From Streptomyces sp. NBC_00878 (lineage in GTDB: Bacteria; Actinomycetota; Actinomycetes; Streptomycetales; Streptomycetaceae), in NCBI RefSeq assembly GCF_026341515.1, contig NZ_JAPEOK010000001.1:1364001-1428000 (forward strand): a stretch of DNA of 64,000 nucleotides, given 5' to 3'. A model generated the notes under the pieces. It was not told the origin of the DNA and did not search any database. It saw only the letters and a program-made list of their open reading frames with translations. Made by a program: the position numbers and the translations under genes. Shown in pieces: positions 17,050 through 25,284 of this stretch (its first letter is position 1; each line of letters begins with the position of its first letter).

Positions 17050-17815
17050 CGCGCAGATCCGCCTCGATGCGGGCGACCGTGGCCAGCAGGTGCGGCAGCA
17101 GGTCACGGCGTACGGAGTCGACGGAGTTGCGGCTGGCGTGTACGGGGATGTTGACCGCCGCCACCACCTCGCCGTCCCGGTCGCGCACCGGGACGGCGAC
17201 CGAGCGCAGCCCCTCCTCCAGCTCCTGGTCGACGATCGCGTACCCCTGACGGCGGACCCGGCGCAGTTCGGTGCGCAGCAGGTCGGGCGAGGCGATCGTG
17301 CGGGTCGTCAGGGCGGGCAGGTCCGCGCGGGCGAGCCGGGAGTCGATCTCCTCGTCGGGCAGCTGTGCGAGCAACACCCGCCCCACGGAGGTGACTTGGG
17401 CCGGGAATCGGGTGCCGACCGTGATCGTCGCGGTCATGATGCGGTGCGTGGTCACCCGTGCCACGTACACGATGTCGTCGCCGTCGAGGACGCACAGGGA
17501 GGACGACTCCCTCACCTGCGCGACGAGTTGCTCCAAATGCGGCTCGGCGATCTCCGGCAGGGTGAAACTGGACAGGTACGAGTAGCCGAGTTCGAGGACC
17601 CGCGGGGTCAGCCGGAACATCCGCCCGTCGGTCTGTACGTATCCCAGGTCGAAGAGCGTCAGCAGGAAGCGGCGGGCCGCCGCGCGGGTGAGGCCGGTGA
17701 GCCGCGCCACCTCACTGAGCGTCAGTTCCGGGTGGTCGGCGTCGAAGGCACGGATGACCGCGAGGCCGCGTCCGAAGGAGCGGACGAAGTGCGGTTCGCG
17801 GGCTCCAGCAGGCAT
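17000..17815 (-). CDS. IclR-family regulator of the vanillate locus (PcaU/PobR type)
   Basis: The 271-residue regulator has an N-terminal winged helix (FVRSFGRGLAVIRAFDADHPELTLSEVARLTGLTRAAARRFLLTL) and a C-terminal IclR ligand domain (PEIAEPHLEQLVAQVRESSSLCVLDGDDIVYVARV). That combination is typical of aromatic-acid regulators such as PcaU and PobR. Two adjacent ATGs follow the GGAGG box; the second (17815) has the better spacing. Its 3' end overlaps vanB by 50 bases in convergent orientation. It is divergent from the ABC importer, and twin palindromes lie in that gap, so it probably controls the importer and itself, perhaps with vanillate as effector. Confidence 0.9.
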   Translation of the reverse strand: MPAGAREPHFVRSFGRGLAVIRAFDADHPELTLSEVARLTGLTRAAARRFLLTLFDLGYVQTDGRMFRLTPRVLELGYSYLSSFTLPEIAEPHLEQLVAQVRESSSLCVLDGDDIVYVARVTTHRIMTATITVGTRFPAQVTSVGRVLLAQLPDEEIDSRLARADLPALTTRTIASPDLLRTELRRVRRQGYAIVDQELEEGLRSVAVPVRDRDGEVVAAVNIPVHASRNSVDSVRRDLLPHLLATVARIEADLRVTGRGRAAFHGTGTHR

Positions 17816-17840
17816 CATCGCCTCCACGGGACGCACGGGG

Positions 17841-17855
17841 GTGCGCTCTGCGCAC
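17841..17855. promoter_or_regulatory. Operator-like palindrome 1 (GTGCG-N5-CGCAC)
   Basis: GTGCGCTCTGCGCAC lies 26 bases upstream of the IclR start. It differs by one base from the palindrome at 17944-17958. Repetition of an identical dyad in a regulator/target intergenic region strongly suggests a binding site for the adjacent IclR protein. Confidence 0.65.
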
Positions 17856-17941
17856 TTTAAGAGCACGCTTCTGTCAACGTCCTTGTGTGTCAAGAGCATT
17901 GACCCGTTCGCGGTGAGGTTCTACGTTCCCGCTGAGCACTT

Positions 17942-17960
17942 CTGTGCGGTCTGCGCACAG
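17942..17960. promoter_or_regulatory. Operator-like palindrome 2 (CTGTGCG-N5-CGCACAG)
   Basis: This perfect dyad has 7-bp arms and the core GTGCGGTCTGCGCAC. It ends 39 bases before the start of the substrate-binding protein gene. Its centre is 103 bp from the centre of palindrome 1, roughly ten helical turns, which would allow a looped repressor complex. Confidence 0.65.
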
Positions 17961-17999
17961 CCCGTCGAAGAACTGTCCCAGTGGTCCAGAGGGGGAGTC

Positions 18000-18968
18000 A
18001 TGCGTCGTCTGCTCATCGGCCTCGCGGCCGGCGCCGTGTTCGTCGCCGCGACGGCCTGCGGTTCGTCCGACTCCGCCGGGTCGGACGACGACAAGGCATC
18101 CGGCGGCACCACCACGATCAAGGCCGGCGTCATCCCCATCATCGACGTCGCCCCGCTCTACCTGGGCCAGTCGAAGGGCTTCTACAGCAAGCGCGGCCTC
18201 AAGCTGTCCCTGACGAGCGCGCAGGGCGGCGCGGCGCTCGTGCCCGGTGTCGTCTCCGGCCAGTTCGACTTCGGCTTCAGCAACATGACGTCCCTGCTGG
18301 TCGCCCAGTCCAAGAACATGCCGGTCAAGGCCGTGGTGAACGGTGCCGCGTCCACCGGCGAGGAGGGCGCCGACTTCGCGGGGCTCGCCGTGAAGAAGGG
18401 CAGCCCCCTCAAGTCCGCCAAGGACGTGGAAGGCAAGAAGGTCGCGGTCAACACGCTCAACAACATCTGTGACACCTCGGTCAGGGAGTCGGTCCGCAAG
18501 GACGGCGGTGATCCGTCCAAGGTCGAGTTCGTGGAGATGCCCTTCGACCAGATGCCCGCCGGGCTCGCGAACGGCCAGGTGGACGCCGCGTGTGTCGTGG
18601 AACCCGCGCTCGCCACCATCAAGTCCCAGGGCGGCACGACCATCGCGTCGCTCTGGGTCGACGTGGCGCCCGACCTCACCGTGGCCATGTACTTCACCTC
18701 CCAGCAGTACGCCCAGAAGAACCCGGAGACGTTGAAGAAGTTCCAGGAGGCGACCGCCGAGTCCCTCAAGTACGCCGACAGCCACCCGGACGAGGTCCGC
18801 GAGATCATCACCACGTACACGAAGATCCCGAAGGACCTGCTGGAGACGCTCACCCTGCCCCAGTGGCCCGCGGAACCGAACCGCGCCTCCATCGAGCGGC
18901 TGTCCGAACTGGGCGTGCAGGACGGCCTGTTCGACAAGGCCCCGGACCTGGACAAGCTGCTGCCGTGA
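18000..18968 (+). CDS. ABC importer substrate-binding lipoprotein (SsuA/NMT1 type)
   Basis: The 322-residue lipoprotein has signal MRRLLIGLAAGAVFVAATAC with the lipobox cysteine at 20. An SsuA/THI5-like periplasmic domain follows: PIIDVAPLYLGQSKGFYSKRG, FGFSNMTSLLVAQSKNMPV, and VDAACVVEPALATIKSQGG. It presents the ligand to the two permeases that follow with 4-base overlaps. The family takes sulfonates, nitrate, thiamine precursors or aromatic acids. Being divergent from the IclR regulator of a vanillate-type demethylase suggests an aromatic carboxylate. The ATG follows GGGGGAG. Confidence 0.88.
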   Translation: MRRLLIGLAAGAVFVAATACGSSDSAGSDDDKASGGTTTIKAGVIPIIDVAPLYLGQSKGFYSKRGLKLSLTSAQGGAALVPGVVSGQFDFGFSNMTSLLVAQSKNMPVKAVVNGAASTGEEGADFAGLAVKKGSPLKSAKDVEGKKVAVNTLNNICDTSVRESVRKDGGDPSKVEFVEMPFDQMPAGLANGQVDAACVVEPALATIKSQGGTTIASLWVDVAPDLTVAMYFTSQQYAQKNPETLKKFQEATAESLKYADSHPDEVREIITTYTKIPKDLLETLTLPQWPAEPNRASIERLSELGVQDGLFDKAPDLDKLLP

Positions 18969-19738
18969 GGGGCACCAATGCCCTCCTGGGCGCGGCCGGG
19001 CTCGCGGTCTTCCTCGCCCTCGGCGAGGCGGTGCCGCGGCTCGGCCTCGTCAAGGACGAGTACTTCCCGCCGACCAGCCGCATCGCCGACGCGCTGGCGA
19101 CAGAGCTTGCCGACGAGGCGTTCTGGACCGCGCTCGGGGACACGCTCACCGGCTGGGCGCTCGGGCTCACGATCGCGGTAACCGCCGGAATCCTGGCGGG
19201 AGTTCTGATCTCGGTCACGCCCTACCTCCGTGCGGCCACGGCCTCGACGATCGAGTTCCTGCGCCCGATCCCCTCGGTCGCCCTGATCCCGCTCGCGGTG
19301 CTGCTGTTCGGCACCGATCTGCGCTCGGTCCTGCTCCTCGTCGTCTATGCGTCCTTCTGGCAGGTGCTGATCCAGGTCATGTACGGCGTCCGGGACGTCG
19401 ACCCGGTCGCCGAGGAGACGGCCCGCTCGTACGGCCTCGGCACCTGGGCGCGGATCCGGCACGTGCTCTGGCCCTCGGCCCTCCCGTACGTCATGACGGG
19501 CGTGCGGCTGGCTGCCACGGTGGCGCTGATCCTCGCCGTGACCGCCGAACTCGTCATCGGGGCACCGGGGTTGGGGGCCCGGATCGCCGTCGCCCAGACC
19601 TCGCAGGCAGTGCCGGAGATGTACGCGCTGGTGGTGGTCACCGGGCTGCTCGGGCTGCTGATCAACGTGGGCGCGCGGACGGTCGAGCGGCGGGCGCTGT
19701 CCTGGCACCAGTCCGTGCGCGGGGAGGTGGCGGTGTGA
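18965..19738 (+). CDS. ABC importer permease 1 (SsuC/TauC type)
   Basis: This 257-residue membrane protein starts at a GTG that overlaps the binding-protein stop (GTGA). It has about six membrane helices, and the EAA coupling motif is visible as EETARSYGLGTWARIRHVLWPSALPYVMTG, typical of SsuC/TauC permeases. IEFLRPIPSVALIPLAVLLFG is a further family signature. It would form a heterodimer with the next permease. Confidence 0.9.
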   Translation: MRGTNALLGAAGLAVFLALGEAVPRLGLVKDEYFPPTSRIADALATELADEAFWTALGDTLTGWALGLTIAVTAGILAGVLISVTPYLRAATASTIEFLRPIPSVALIPLAVLLFGTDLRSVLLLVVYASFWQVLIQVMYGVRDVDPVAEETARSYGLGTWARIRHVLWPSALPYVMTGVRLAATVALILAVTAELVIGAPGLGARIAVAQTSQAVPEMYALVVVTGLLGLLINVGARTVERRALSWHQSVRGEVAV

Positions 19739-20514
19739 AGGGTCTGCTGCCGCGCCTGTCCGTCGCCGTCGCGCTGCCCGCGCTGCTGGTCGCGCTCTGG
19801 TGGCTCGCCTCGGACGACAACACCGACATCTACTGGCCGTCGCTGCGCACGATCCTCACCACGTTCCCGGACGTGTGGACGGGCGAGCGGTGGCGCGACG
19901 ACGTGCTGCCGAGTCTGCTGCGGCTGAGCGCCGGGTACGCGTGCGCGGCCGTCGCGGGCGTGGCACTGGGCACGGTCATCGGCTCGTACCGCAGGGTGCG
20001 GGCCGTGTGCGAGCCGGTGCTCGAGTTCCTGCGCGCGGTGCCGCCGCCCGTGCTCGTGCCGGTCATCATGCTGTTCGCGGGCATCGGGGACACAATGAAG
20101 ATCGCCGTCATCGCGAGCGGCTGCGTCTGGCCGATCCTGCTCAACACCGTGGAGGGCGTCCGGGCGGTCGACTCCGTGATGTCGGAGACGGCCCGCTCGT
20201 ACGACATCACCGGGGTCGCCCGGCTGCGGCACGTGGTGCTGCCCTCGGCGAGTCCGCAGATCTTCGCGGGGCTGCGGCAGGCCCTGTCCATCGGCATCAT
20301 CCTGATGGTCATCAGCGAGATGTTCGCCGCGAGCAACGGGCTCGGCTTCACCGTCGTCCAGTTCCAGCGCGGCTTCGCCATCCCCGAGATGTGGACGGGG
20401 ATCCTGCTGCTCGGGCTGCTCGGTTTTGTTCTGTCGGTTGTCTTCCGGCTGGTCGAGCGGCGGGTGCTCGGCTGGTACCACGGCCTGCGTGATGTGTCCC
20501 GGCGGTCGTCATGA
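19735..20514 (+). CDS. ABC importer permease 2 (SsuC/TauC type)
   Basis: The 259-residue membrane protein has the same architecture as its neighbour: LEFLRAVPPPVLVPVIMLFAG, then the EAA loop SETARSYDITGVARLRHVVLPSASPQIFAGLR. The GTG start overlaps the end of permease 1, and its own end overlaps the ATPase start. Having two distinct permeases, rather than one homodimer, is usual for actinobacterial SsuC-like systems. Confidence 0.9.
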   Translation: MKGLLPRLSVAVALPALLVALWWLASDDNTDIYWPSLRTILTTFPDVWTGERWRDDVLPSLLRLSAGYACAAVAGVALGTVIGSYRRVRAVCEPVLEFLRAVPPPVLVPVIMLFAGIGDTMKIAVIASGCVWPILLNTVEGVRAVDSVMSETARSYDITGVARLRHVVLPSASPQIFAGLRQALSIGIILMVISEMFAASNGLGFTVVQFQRGFAIPEMWTGILLLGLLGFVLSVVFRLVERRVLGWYHGLRDVSRRSS

Positions 20515-21371
20515 ACCTCTCGAACGTGAACCTTGCGAAAGGGCGCTCCATGCTCGACGTACGCGGCCTCAGGAAGGTCTACGAGGGGTCGGGCCGCCGG
20601 GTGGAGGCGGTGCGCGATCTCACCTTCACGGTCGAGGCCGGCGAACTGGTGTGTCTCGTCGGTCCGTCGGGCTGCGGCAAGACGACGCTGCTGAAGTGCG
20701 TGGGCGGACTGCTGACGCCGACGGCGGGTGTCGTGCTCCTCGGAGGTGAGCGCGTGACCGGGCCGCCGCCCGGGATGGCCGTCGTCTTCCAGGAGTACGG
20801 GCGCAGTCTCTTCCCCTGGATGCGGGTCCGGGAGAACGTCGAACTCCCCCTCAAGCAGAAGAAGTTGCCGAACGCGCGGCGCCGCGAACTCGTTGCCGAC
20901 GCCCTGGAGTCGGTCGGTCTCACCGACGCGGCGGGCGCGTACCCGTGGCAGCTGTCGGGCGGCATGCAGCAGCGGGTGGCGATCGCCCGCGCGCTCGCGT
21001 ACGAGCCCGATGTGCTGCTCATGGACGAGCCGTTCGCGGCGGTGGACGCGCAGACCCGCGCCGAACTGGAGGATCTGGTCCGCGGGTTGTGGCGGCAGCG
21101 GGGCATCACGATCCTCTTCGTGACGCACGACATCGACGAGGCGGTGTACCTCGGCGAGCGGGTGCTGGTGCTGTCCTCCTCCCCGACCGTCGTCCAGGAG
21201 CAGCTGAAGGTCGATCTCCCGGCCGAGCGCGACCAGTTGCACACCCGGGTGGCCCCGCGCTTCGCCGAGCTGCGGACCCATGTGTACGAGCAGATCCAGG
21301 CGGCGAAGCACGGGGCACCGGTCGACCGGGTGGTGAAGGACCTCAGTTCAGATACGCCTCCACCTCACTGA
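20511..21371 (+). CDS. ABC importer ATPase (SsuB/TauB type)
   Basis: The 286-residue ATPase has Walker A GPSGCGKTT, Q-loop VVFQEYGRSLFPW, signature LSGGMQQRVAIARAL, and Walker B VLLMDEPFAAVDAQTR followed by VTHDIDEAVYLGERV. It powers the two-permease importer. The start overlaps the upstream gene (ATGA); an internal ATG (MLDVRGLRKVYEG), 10 codons in, is an alternative. The last 29 bases overlap the convergent GH87 gene. Confidence 0.92.
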   Translation: MNLSNVNLAKGRSMLDVRGLRKVYEGSGRRVEAVRDLTFTVEAGELVCLVGPSGCGKTTLLKCVGGLLTPTAGVVLLGGERVTGPPPGMAVVFQEYGRSLFPWMRVRENVELPLKQKKLPNARRRELVADALESVGLTDAAGAYPWQLSGGMQQRVAIARALAYEPDVLLMDEPFAAVDAQTRAELEDLVRGLWRQRGITILFVTHDIDEAVYLGERVLVLSSSPTVVQEQLKVDLPAERDQLHTRVAPRFAELRTHVYEQIQAAKHGAPVDRVVKDLSSDTPPPH

Positions 21372-23547
21372 ACTGCCCTGCGGGCCAACCAGTGTTGGCG
21401 GTGACGGCGAGCCGCAGATAGCGGGGCTTGGCACCGTCCGGCAGGGTGATGGTCACGGTGTTCCCGGTGGCCGGGTCGAACCGATGGCCCTGCGACGCGA
21501 CCAGGGTCGAGTACGCGGATCCGTCGGTACTGCCCTGCACGGAGAGGGTCTGGGTCCGTGCCTGCCAGGCGGCGAGCGGCGGCAGTTTGAGCACGAGCCT
21601 GCGGACGGACTCCGGGGCGCCGAGGTCGACCGTCCAGGCCTGCGGGAAGGCGTTGTTGGCCGACTCCCAGTACGTGAGCGCGTCACCGTCGGCCGCCTTG
21701 CCGGGCGTGTAGACGTCCGTCGAGCCGGTCGCCGTGGCCGGGCGGCCCTTGACGAGGTTGCGCGTCGGGTCGGGGTCCGGGTTCCCCGAGCCCGGCTGCG
21801 GCCAGGTCGAGCAGTCCGACCAGGTGCTGTCCCAGCCGGAGTTGCCGCCGCCGTTGGTGAGCGTGAAGGTGCCCGAGCCGGTCGGGTAGGGGCAGTTGTA
21901 GACGCCGGCCGCGCCGACGCCGGTGGCCTGGACGTTGCTGAACTTGGCCGCGCCCTGTGTCTCGGCCTGGACGACGACCGTGCCCGCCTTGTTCACCGTC
22001 GCCCCGTCCACGGTGACGTTCTTGGCCGCGAACCCGCGCCCGCCGCCCGAGACGAACTCGAAGGCGCTGTACGGGCTGTCGGTGATTGTCGTCCCGGTGA
22101 TGTTCACCGTCGCCTCGATGGCGCTGTCGTACGAGTCGACGCGCAACGCGCCCATCGGATGCTGCCAGTTGGGGTTCATCGCGCCCGTACGGACGAGCGT
22201 GTTGCCGGAGACGGTGATGGTTCCGGCGAGCGGGTGGAAGGGGTCCAGGAACTTCTGGTTGGAGATCGCGATCCCGCTGCCGAGGGCGTTGGTGTCGGCG
22301 ACCAGGTTGTTCCTGACGGCGATGTCGGTGCCGCCGTAGATCGCGATGCCGTTGGCGAGGTTCGGCTGGGAGATGGTGTTGTTCTCGAAGCTGCTGTTGG
22401 TGTCGGGCGAGTAGAGCGACCACATGGCGAGCGCGTCGTCGCCCGTGTTGCGCAGGAAGTTGTTGCGGACGCGGACCCCGCGGGCGTTGCCGTTGAGGTT
22501 GAGGCCGTCGGCGGTCATGTCGAGGAAGCGGCTGTTCTCGACGACAAGGTTGTCGTTGTTGCCGGTCAGCCAGAGACCGACCTTGAGGTGCTGGAGCCAC
22601 ATGCCGGACACCGAACTGCCGGTCCCCAGCGAGCCGTTGACGAAGTTGTCCGGGTTGGAGTCGACTCGCTCGGTGACCTCCCCGATGACGGCGAAGTCCT
22701 TGAGGTGCACTCCGCCCGAGGAACTGGTCTGGTCGATGAAGCGGGAGGTCCGCACGACGGAGTACCAGCTGCCCGCGCCCTGGATCGTGACGTTCGCGAC
22801 CCCGTTGAGGGAGGACGTGACCCGGAAGTCGCCCGGCGGGATCCACACCACTCCGCCCTGCGCGGCGGCGATGGCGTCCCGGAAGGCCTGGGTGGAGTCG
22901 CCCTGGCCGCTGGGGTCGGCGCCCTTGTCGGTGACGGACACCGCTCCGGCGGGTTTGGCCGCCGCGCCCGCCACCTGCTCGAAGTCGGCTACGTCGACGG
23001 TCACTTGGGTGGACACGGCCTCGAAGGCGACCTTGTCGCCCGGCTGCACGGTCTGCCCGAGCAGCAGGCGCGTGTTGTCGAAGAGGTGGTGCGTCTTGGA
23101 GCCCTGGATCCAGGACGTGTCGACGTACGAGTACTTGGAGGTGACGGCGAGCGACTTCGCCAGCTTCTGGCCGTTGACGTACACGGCGAGGGTGCCCGAC
23201 TGGCCGTCCGGGACGCTGTAGGCGACGTTCACCGCGTTCGCGGTCCGGGGCGCCGTGAACTCGACGCGTTGTCCCGCGGCGAGTCGTACGGCCTGGCGGC
23301 CGGAGGCCTCCGAGGCGTGGGTGCCCTGGGTGTAGTCGGGGCCGATCTTCGTGCCGGTGGTGGTCGCGGACTCGGCCTCGACCGAGGTGAGGGGGAGGTC
23401 GGCGCCGACGGCCGCGGCGGCGGCGTGGGTGGTGGGGACGGTGGCGGTCAGCAGGCCGGCCGCGAGGGCGACCGCCACGGCTGCCGCCGCCGGGGCGGAG
23501 GCCCTGAATGACATGAGCCTGACATATCTTGAGCGAGAGCTGTGCAT
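21343..23547 (-). CDS. Secreted GH87 alpha-1,3-glucanase/mycodextranase with F5/8 C domain
   Basis: This 734-residue protein has a signal peptide (about 1-42, ending TTHAAAA), a carbohydrate-binding module (~55-190, LPLTSVEAESATTTGTKIGP...), a right-handed beta-helix (~200-580) and a C-terminal discoidin/F5-8 domain (~600-734). Asp347 (TADGLNLNG) and Asp370-Asp371 (NTGDDALAMWS) have the 23/24-residue spacing I recall for the GH87 catalytic aspartates. The enzyme would cleave alpha-1,3 linkages in fungal or bacterial glucan. It heads a glucan locus with an intracellular alpha-glucosidase. Start chosen from the AAGGGATC box; the ATG at 23514 is an alternative. Confidence 0.85.
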   Translation of the reverse strand: MHSSRSRYVRLMSFRASAPAAAAVAVALAAGLLTATVPTTHAAAAAVGADLPLTSVEAESATTTGTKIGPDYTQGTHASEASGRQAVRLAAGQRVEFTAPRTANAVNVAYSVPDGQSGTLAVYVNGQKLAKSLAVTSKYSYVDTSWIQGSKTHHLFDNTRLLLGQTVQPGDKVAFEAVSTQVTVDVADFEQVAGAAAKPAGAVSVTDKGADPSGQGDSTQAFRDAIAAAQGGVVWIPPGDFRVTSSLNGVANVTIQGAGSWYSVVRTSRFIDQTSSSGGVHLKDFAVIGEVTERVDSNPDNFVNGSLGTGSSVSGMWLQHLKVGLWLTGNNDNLVVENSRFLDMTADGLNLNGNARGVRVRNNFLRNTGDDALAMWSLYSPDTNSSFENNTISQPNLANGIAIYGGTDIAVRNNLVADTNALGSGIAISNQKFLDPFHPLAGTITVSGNTLVRTGAMNPNWQHPMGALRVDSYDSAIEATVNITGTTITDSPYSAFEFVSGGGRGFAAKNVTVDGATVNKAGTVVVQAETQGAAKFSNVQATGVGAAGVYNCPYPTGSGTFTLTNGGGNSGWDSTWSDCSTWPQPGSGNPDPDPTRNLVKGRPATATGSTDVYTPGKAADGDALTYWESANNAFPQAWTVDLGAPESVRRLVLKLPPLAAWQARTQTLSVQGSTDGSAYSTLVASQGHRFDPATGNTVTITLPDGAKPRYLRLAVTANTGWPAGQFSEVEAYLN

Positions 23548-23594
23548 GTGCTGATCCCTTCGTGGTGGGGGTACGGGGATAGCGGAATGCGGTC

Positions 23595-25208
23595 TCAGGA
23601 GTCGGTGCGCAGCCAGGCCGCGGTGTCCTTCGGGAGGAGTCCTTCCGGGGTCAAGGGGCCACTGCTGAGCAGGAGTTGGATGTGCGCGGGGAGTTCGGCC
23701 GGCGTGTCCGCGAGGTTCACGAGGCACACCGGACCGCCCTCGCGGGCGAAGGCGAGGACGCCGTCGGGTGCGGGCAGCCAGGTGAGGGGTCCGTCGCCGA
23801 ACTCCGGCCGGATCCTCAGCGCGGCCCGGTAGAGCGAGAGCATCGAGCCCGGGTCCTCGGCCTGGAGATCGGCGGCGTACGCGCGCCAGCCCTCCGGTTG
23901 CGGCAGCCAGGGCTCCTCCTGCGACCCGAAGCCCGCGTACGGGGCCGACGCCACCCACGGCAGCGGCACCCTGCACCCGTCGCGTCCCGGGTCGACGCCG
24001 CCCGACCTGGAGTGCATCGGGTCCTGGATGCGCTCGCGCGGTATCTCCGCCTCGGGCAGGCCGAGTTCCTCACCCTGGTAGAGGTAGACGGCACCCGGCA
24101 GGGCGAGCGACAGGAGCGCGGCGGCGCGGGCCCGCCGCGTACCGAGGACCAGGTCGGTCGGCGTGCCGAAGGCCTTCGTGGCGAAGGCGAAGGCGGTGTC
24201 CGCGCGGCCGTAGCGGGTGACCGTGCGGGTCACATCGTGGTTGCAGAGCACCCAGGTCGCGGGCGCGCCCACCGGTGCGTGCTCGGCGAGGGTCTCGTCG
24301 ATCGACGTACGCAGGCGTCCGGCGTCCCAAGGGCAGGACAGGAAGGAGAAGTTGAAGGCGGTGTGCAGTTCGTCGGGGCGGAGGTAGCGGGCGAAGCGTT
24401 CGGAGTCGGGGAGCCAGACCTCGCCGACGAAGATGCCGCCGTACTCGTCGGCCACGGCACGCCAGGAGCGGTAGATGTCGTGGAGTTCGTCGCGGTCGAC
24501 GAAGGGGTGCGGGTCCTCGCCCTCGACGAAGTCCGGCAGGTCCGGGTCCTTGGCGAGCAGGGCCGCCGAGTCGATGCGTACGCCCGCGACGCCCCGCTCG
24601 AACCAGAAGCGCAGGACGTCCTCGTGCTCCTGACGGACCGCGGGGTGCGCCCAGTTGAGGTCGGGCTGCTCGGGGGTGAACAGGTGGAGGTACCAGTCGC
24701 CGTCGGGCAGCCGCGTCCAGACGGGTTCGGCGGAGCCCGCGAACTGGGACGGCCAGTCGTTGGGCGGGATTTCACCGTGTTCGCCGCGTCCCGGGCGGAA
24801 GTGGAAGAGCTCGCGCTCCGGGCTGCCGGGGCCGGCCGCGAGCGCCGCCCGGAACCACGGATGCTGGTCGGAGACGTGGTTGGGGACGATGTCGACGAGG
24901 GTGCGGATGTCCAGCTCCCGTGCCTCGGAGATGAGTTTCTCCGCCTCGGCGAGGGTGCCGAAGGCCGGGTCGACGGCCCGGTAGTCGGTGACGTCGTAGC
25001 CGCCGTCCGCCATCGGGGACGGGTACCAGGGGTTGAACCACAGGGCGTTCGCACCGAGTTCGGCGAGGTGGGGCAGTTTGGCTCGGACGCCCGCGAGGTC
25101 TCCGGTGCCGTCGCCGTCGCCGTCCGCGAAGCTGCGTACGTACACCTGGTAGATGACGGCGCTGCGCCACCACTGGTCGTCGGTGCGGGCAGGGGAAGGC
25201 TGTCCCAC
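23595..25208 (-). CDS. GH13 alpha-glucosidase
   Basis: The 537-residue protein has no signal peptide, so it is cytoplasmic. GH13 landmarks are SAVIYQVYVRSFADGDGDGTGD at the N-terminus, VDIVPNHVSDQHPWF, the nucleophile in GVAGVRIDSAALL, the acid/base in GIFVGEVWLPDS and the transition-state stabiliser in LCNHDVTRT. This is the oligo-1,6-glucosidase/alpha-glucosidase subfamily, which trims imported oligosaccharides to glucose. The GTG start follows an AGGCAGG box. It is downstream of the ABC importer genes on the same strand, so it is probably in one operon with them. Confidence 0.92.
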   Translation of the reverse strand: MGQPSPARTDDQWWRSAVIYQVYVRSFADGDGDGTGDLAGVRAKLPHLAELGANALWFNPWYPSPMADGGYDVTDYRAVDPAFGTLAEAEKLISEARELDIRTLVDIVPNHVSDQHPWFRAALAAGPGSPERELFHFRPGRGEHGEIPPNDWPSQFAGSAEPVWTRLPDGDWYLHLFTPEQPDLNWAHPAVRQEHEDVLRFWFERGVAGVRIDSAALLAKDPDLPDFVEGEDPHPFVDRDELHDIYRSWRAVADEYGGIFVGEVWLPDSERFARYLRPDELHTAFNFSFLSCPWDAGRLRTSIDETLAEHAPVGAPATWVLCNHDVTRTVTRYGRADTAFAFATKAFGTPTDLVLGTRRARAAALLSLALPGAVYLYQGEELGLPEAEIPRERIQDPMHSRSGGVDPGRDGCRVPLPWVASAPYAGFGSQEEPWLPQPEGWRAYAADLQAEDPGSMLSLYRAALRIRPEFGDGPLTWLPAPDGVLAFAREGGPVCLVNLADTPAELPAHIQLLLSSGPLTPEGLLPKDTAAWLRTDS

Positions 25209-25284
25209 GGTGCCTGCCTTTCGTCTGTCGAGCCTGCTGTGGAGGGGGCGTCGGCCCTTGGTGGTGGTCGGCCCTTGCTGGTGG

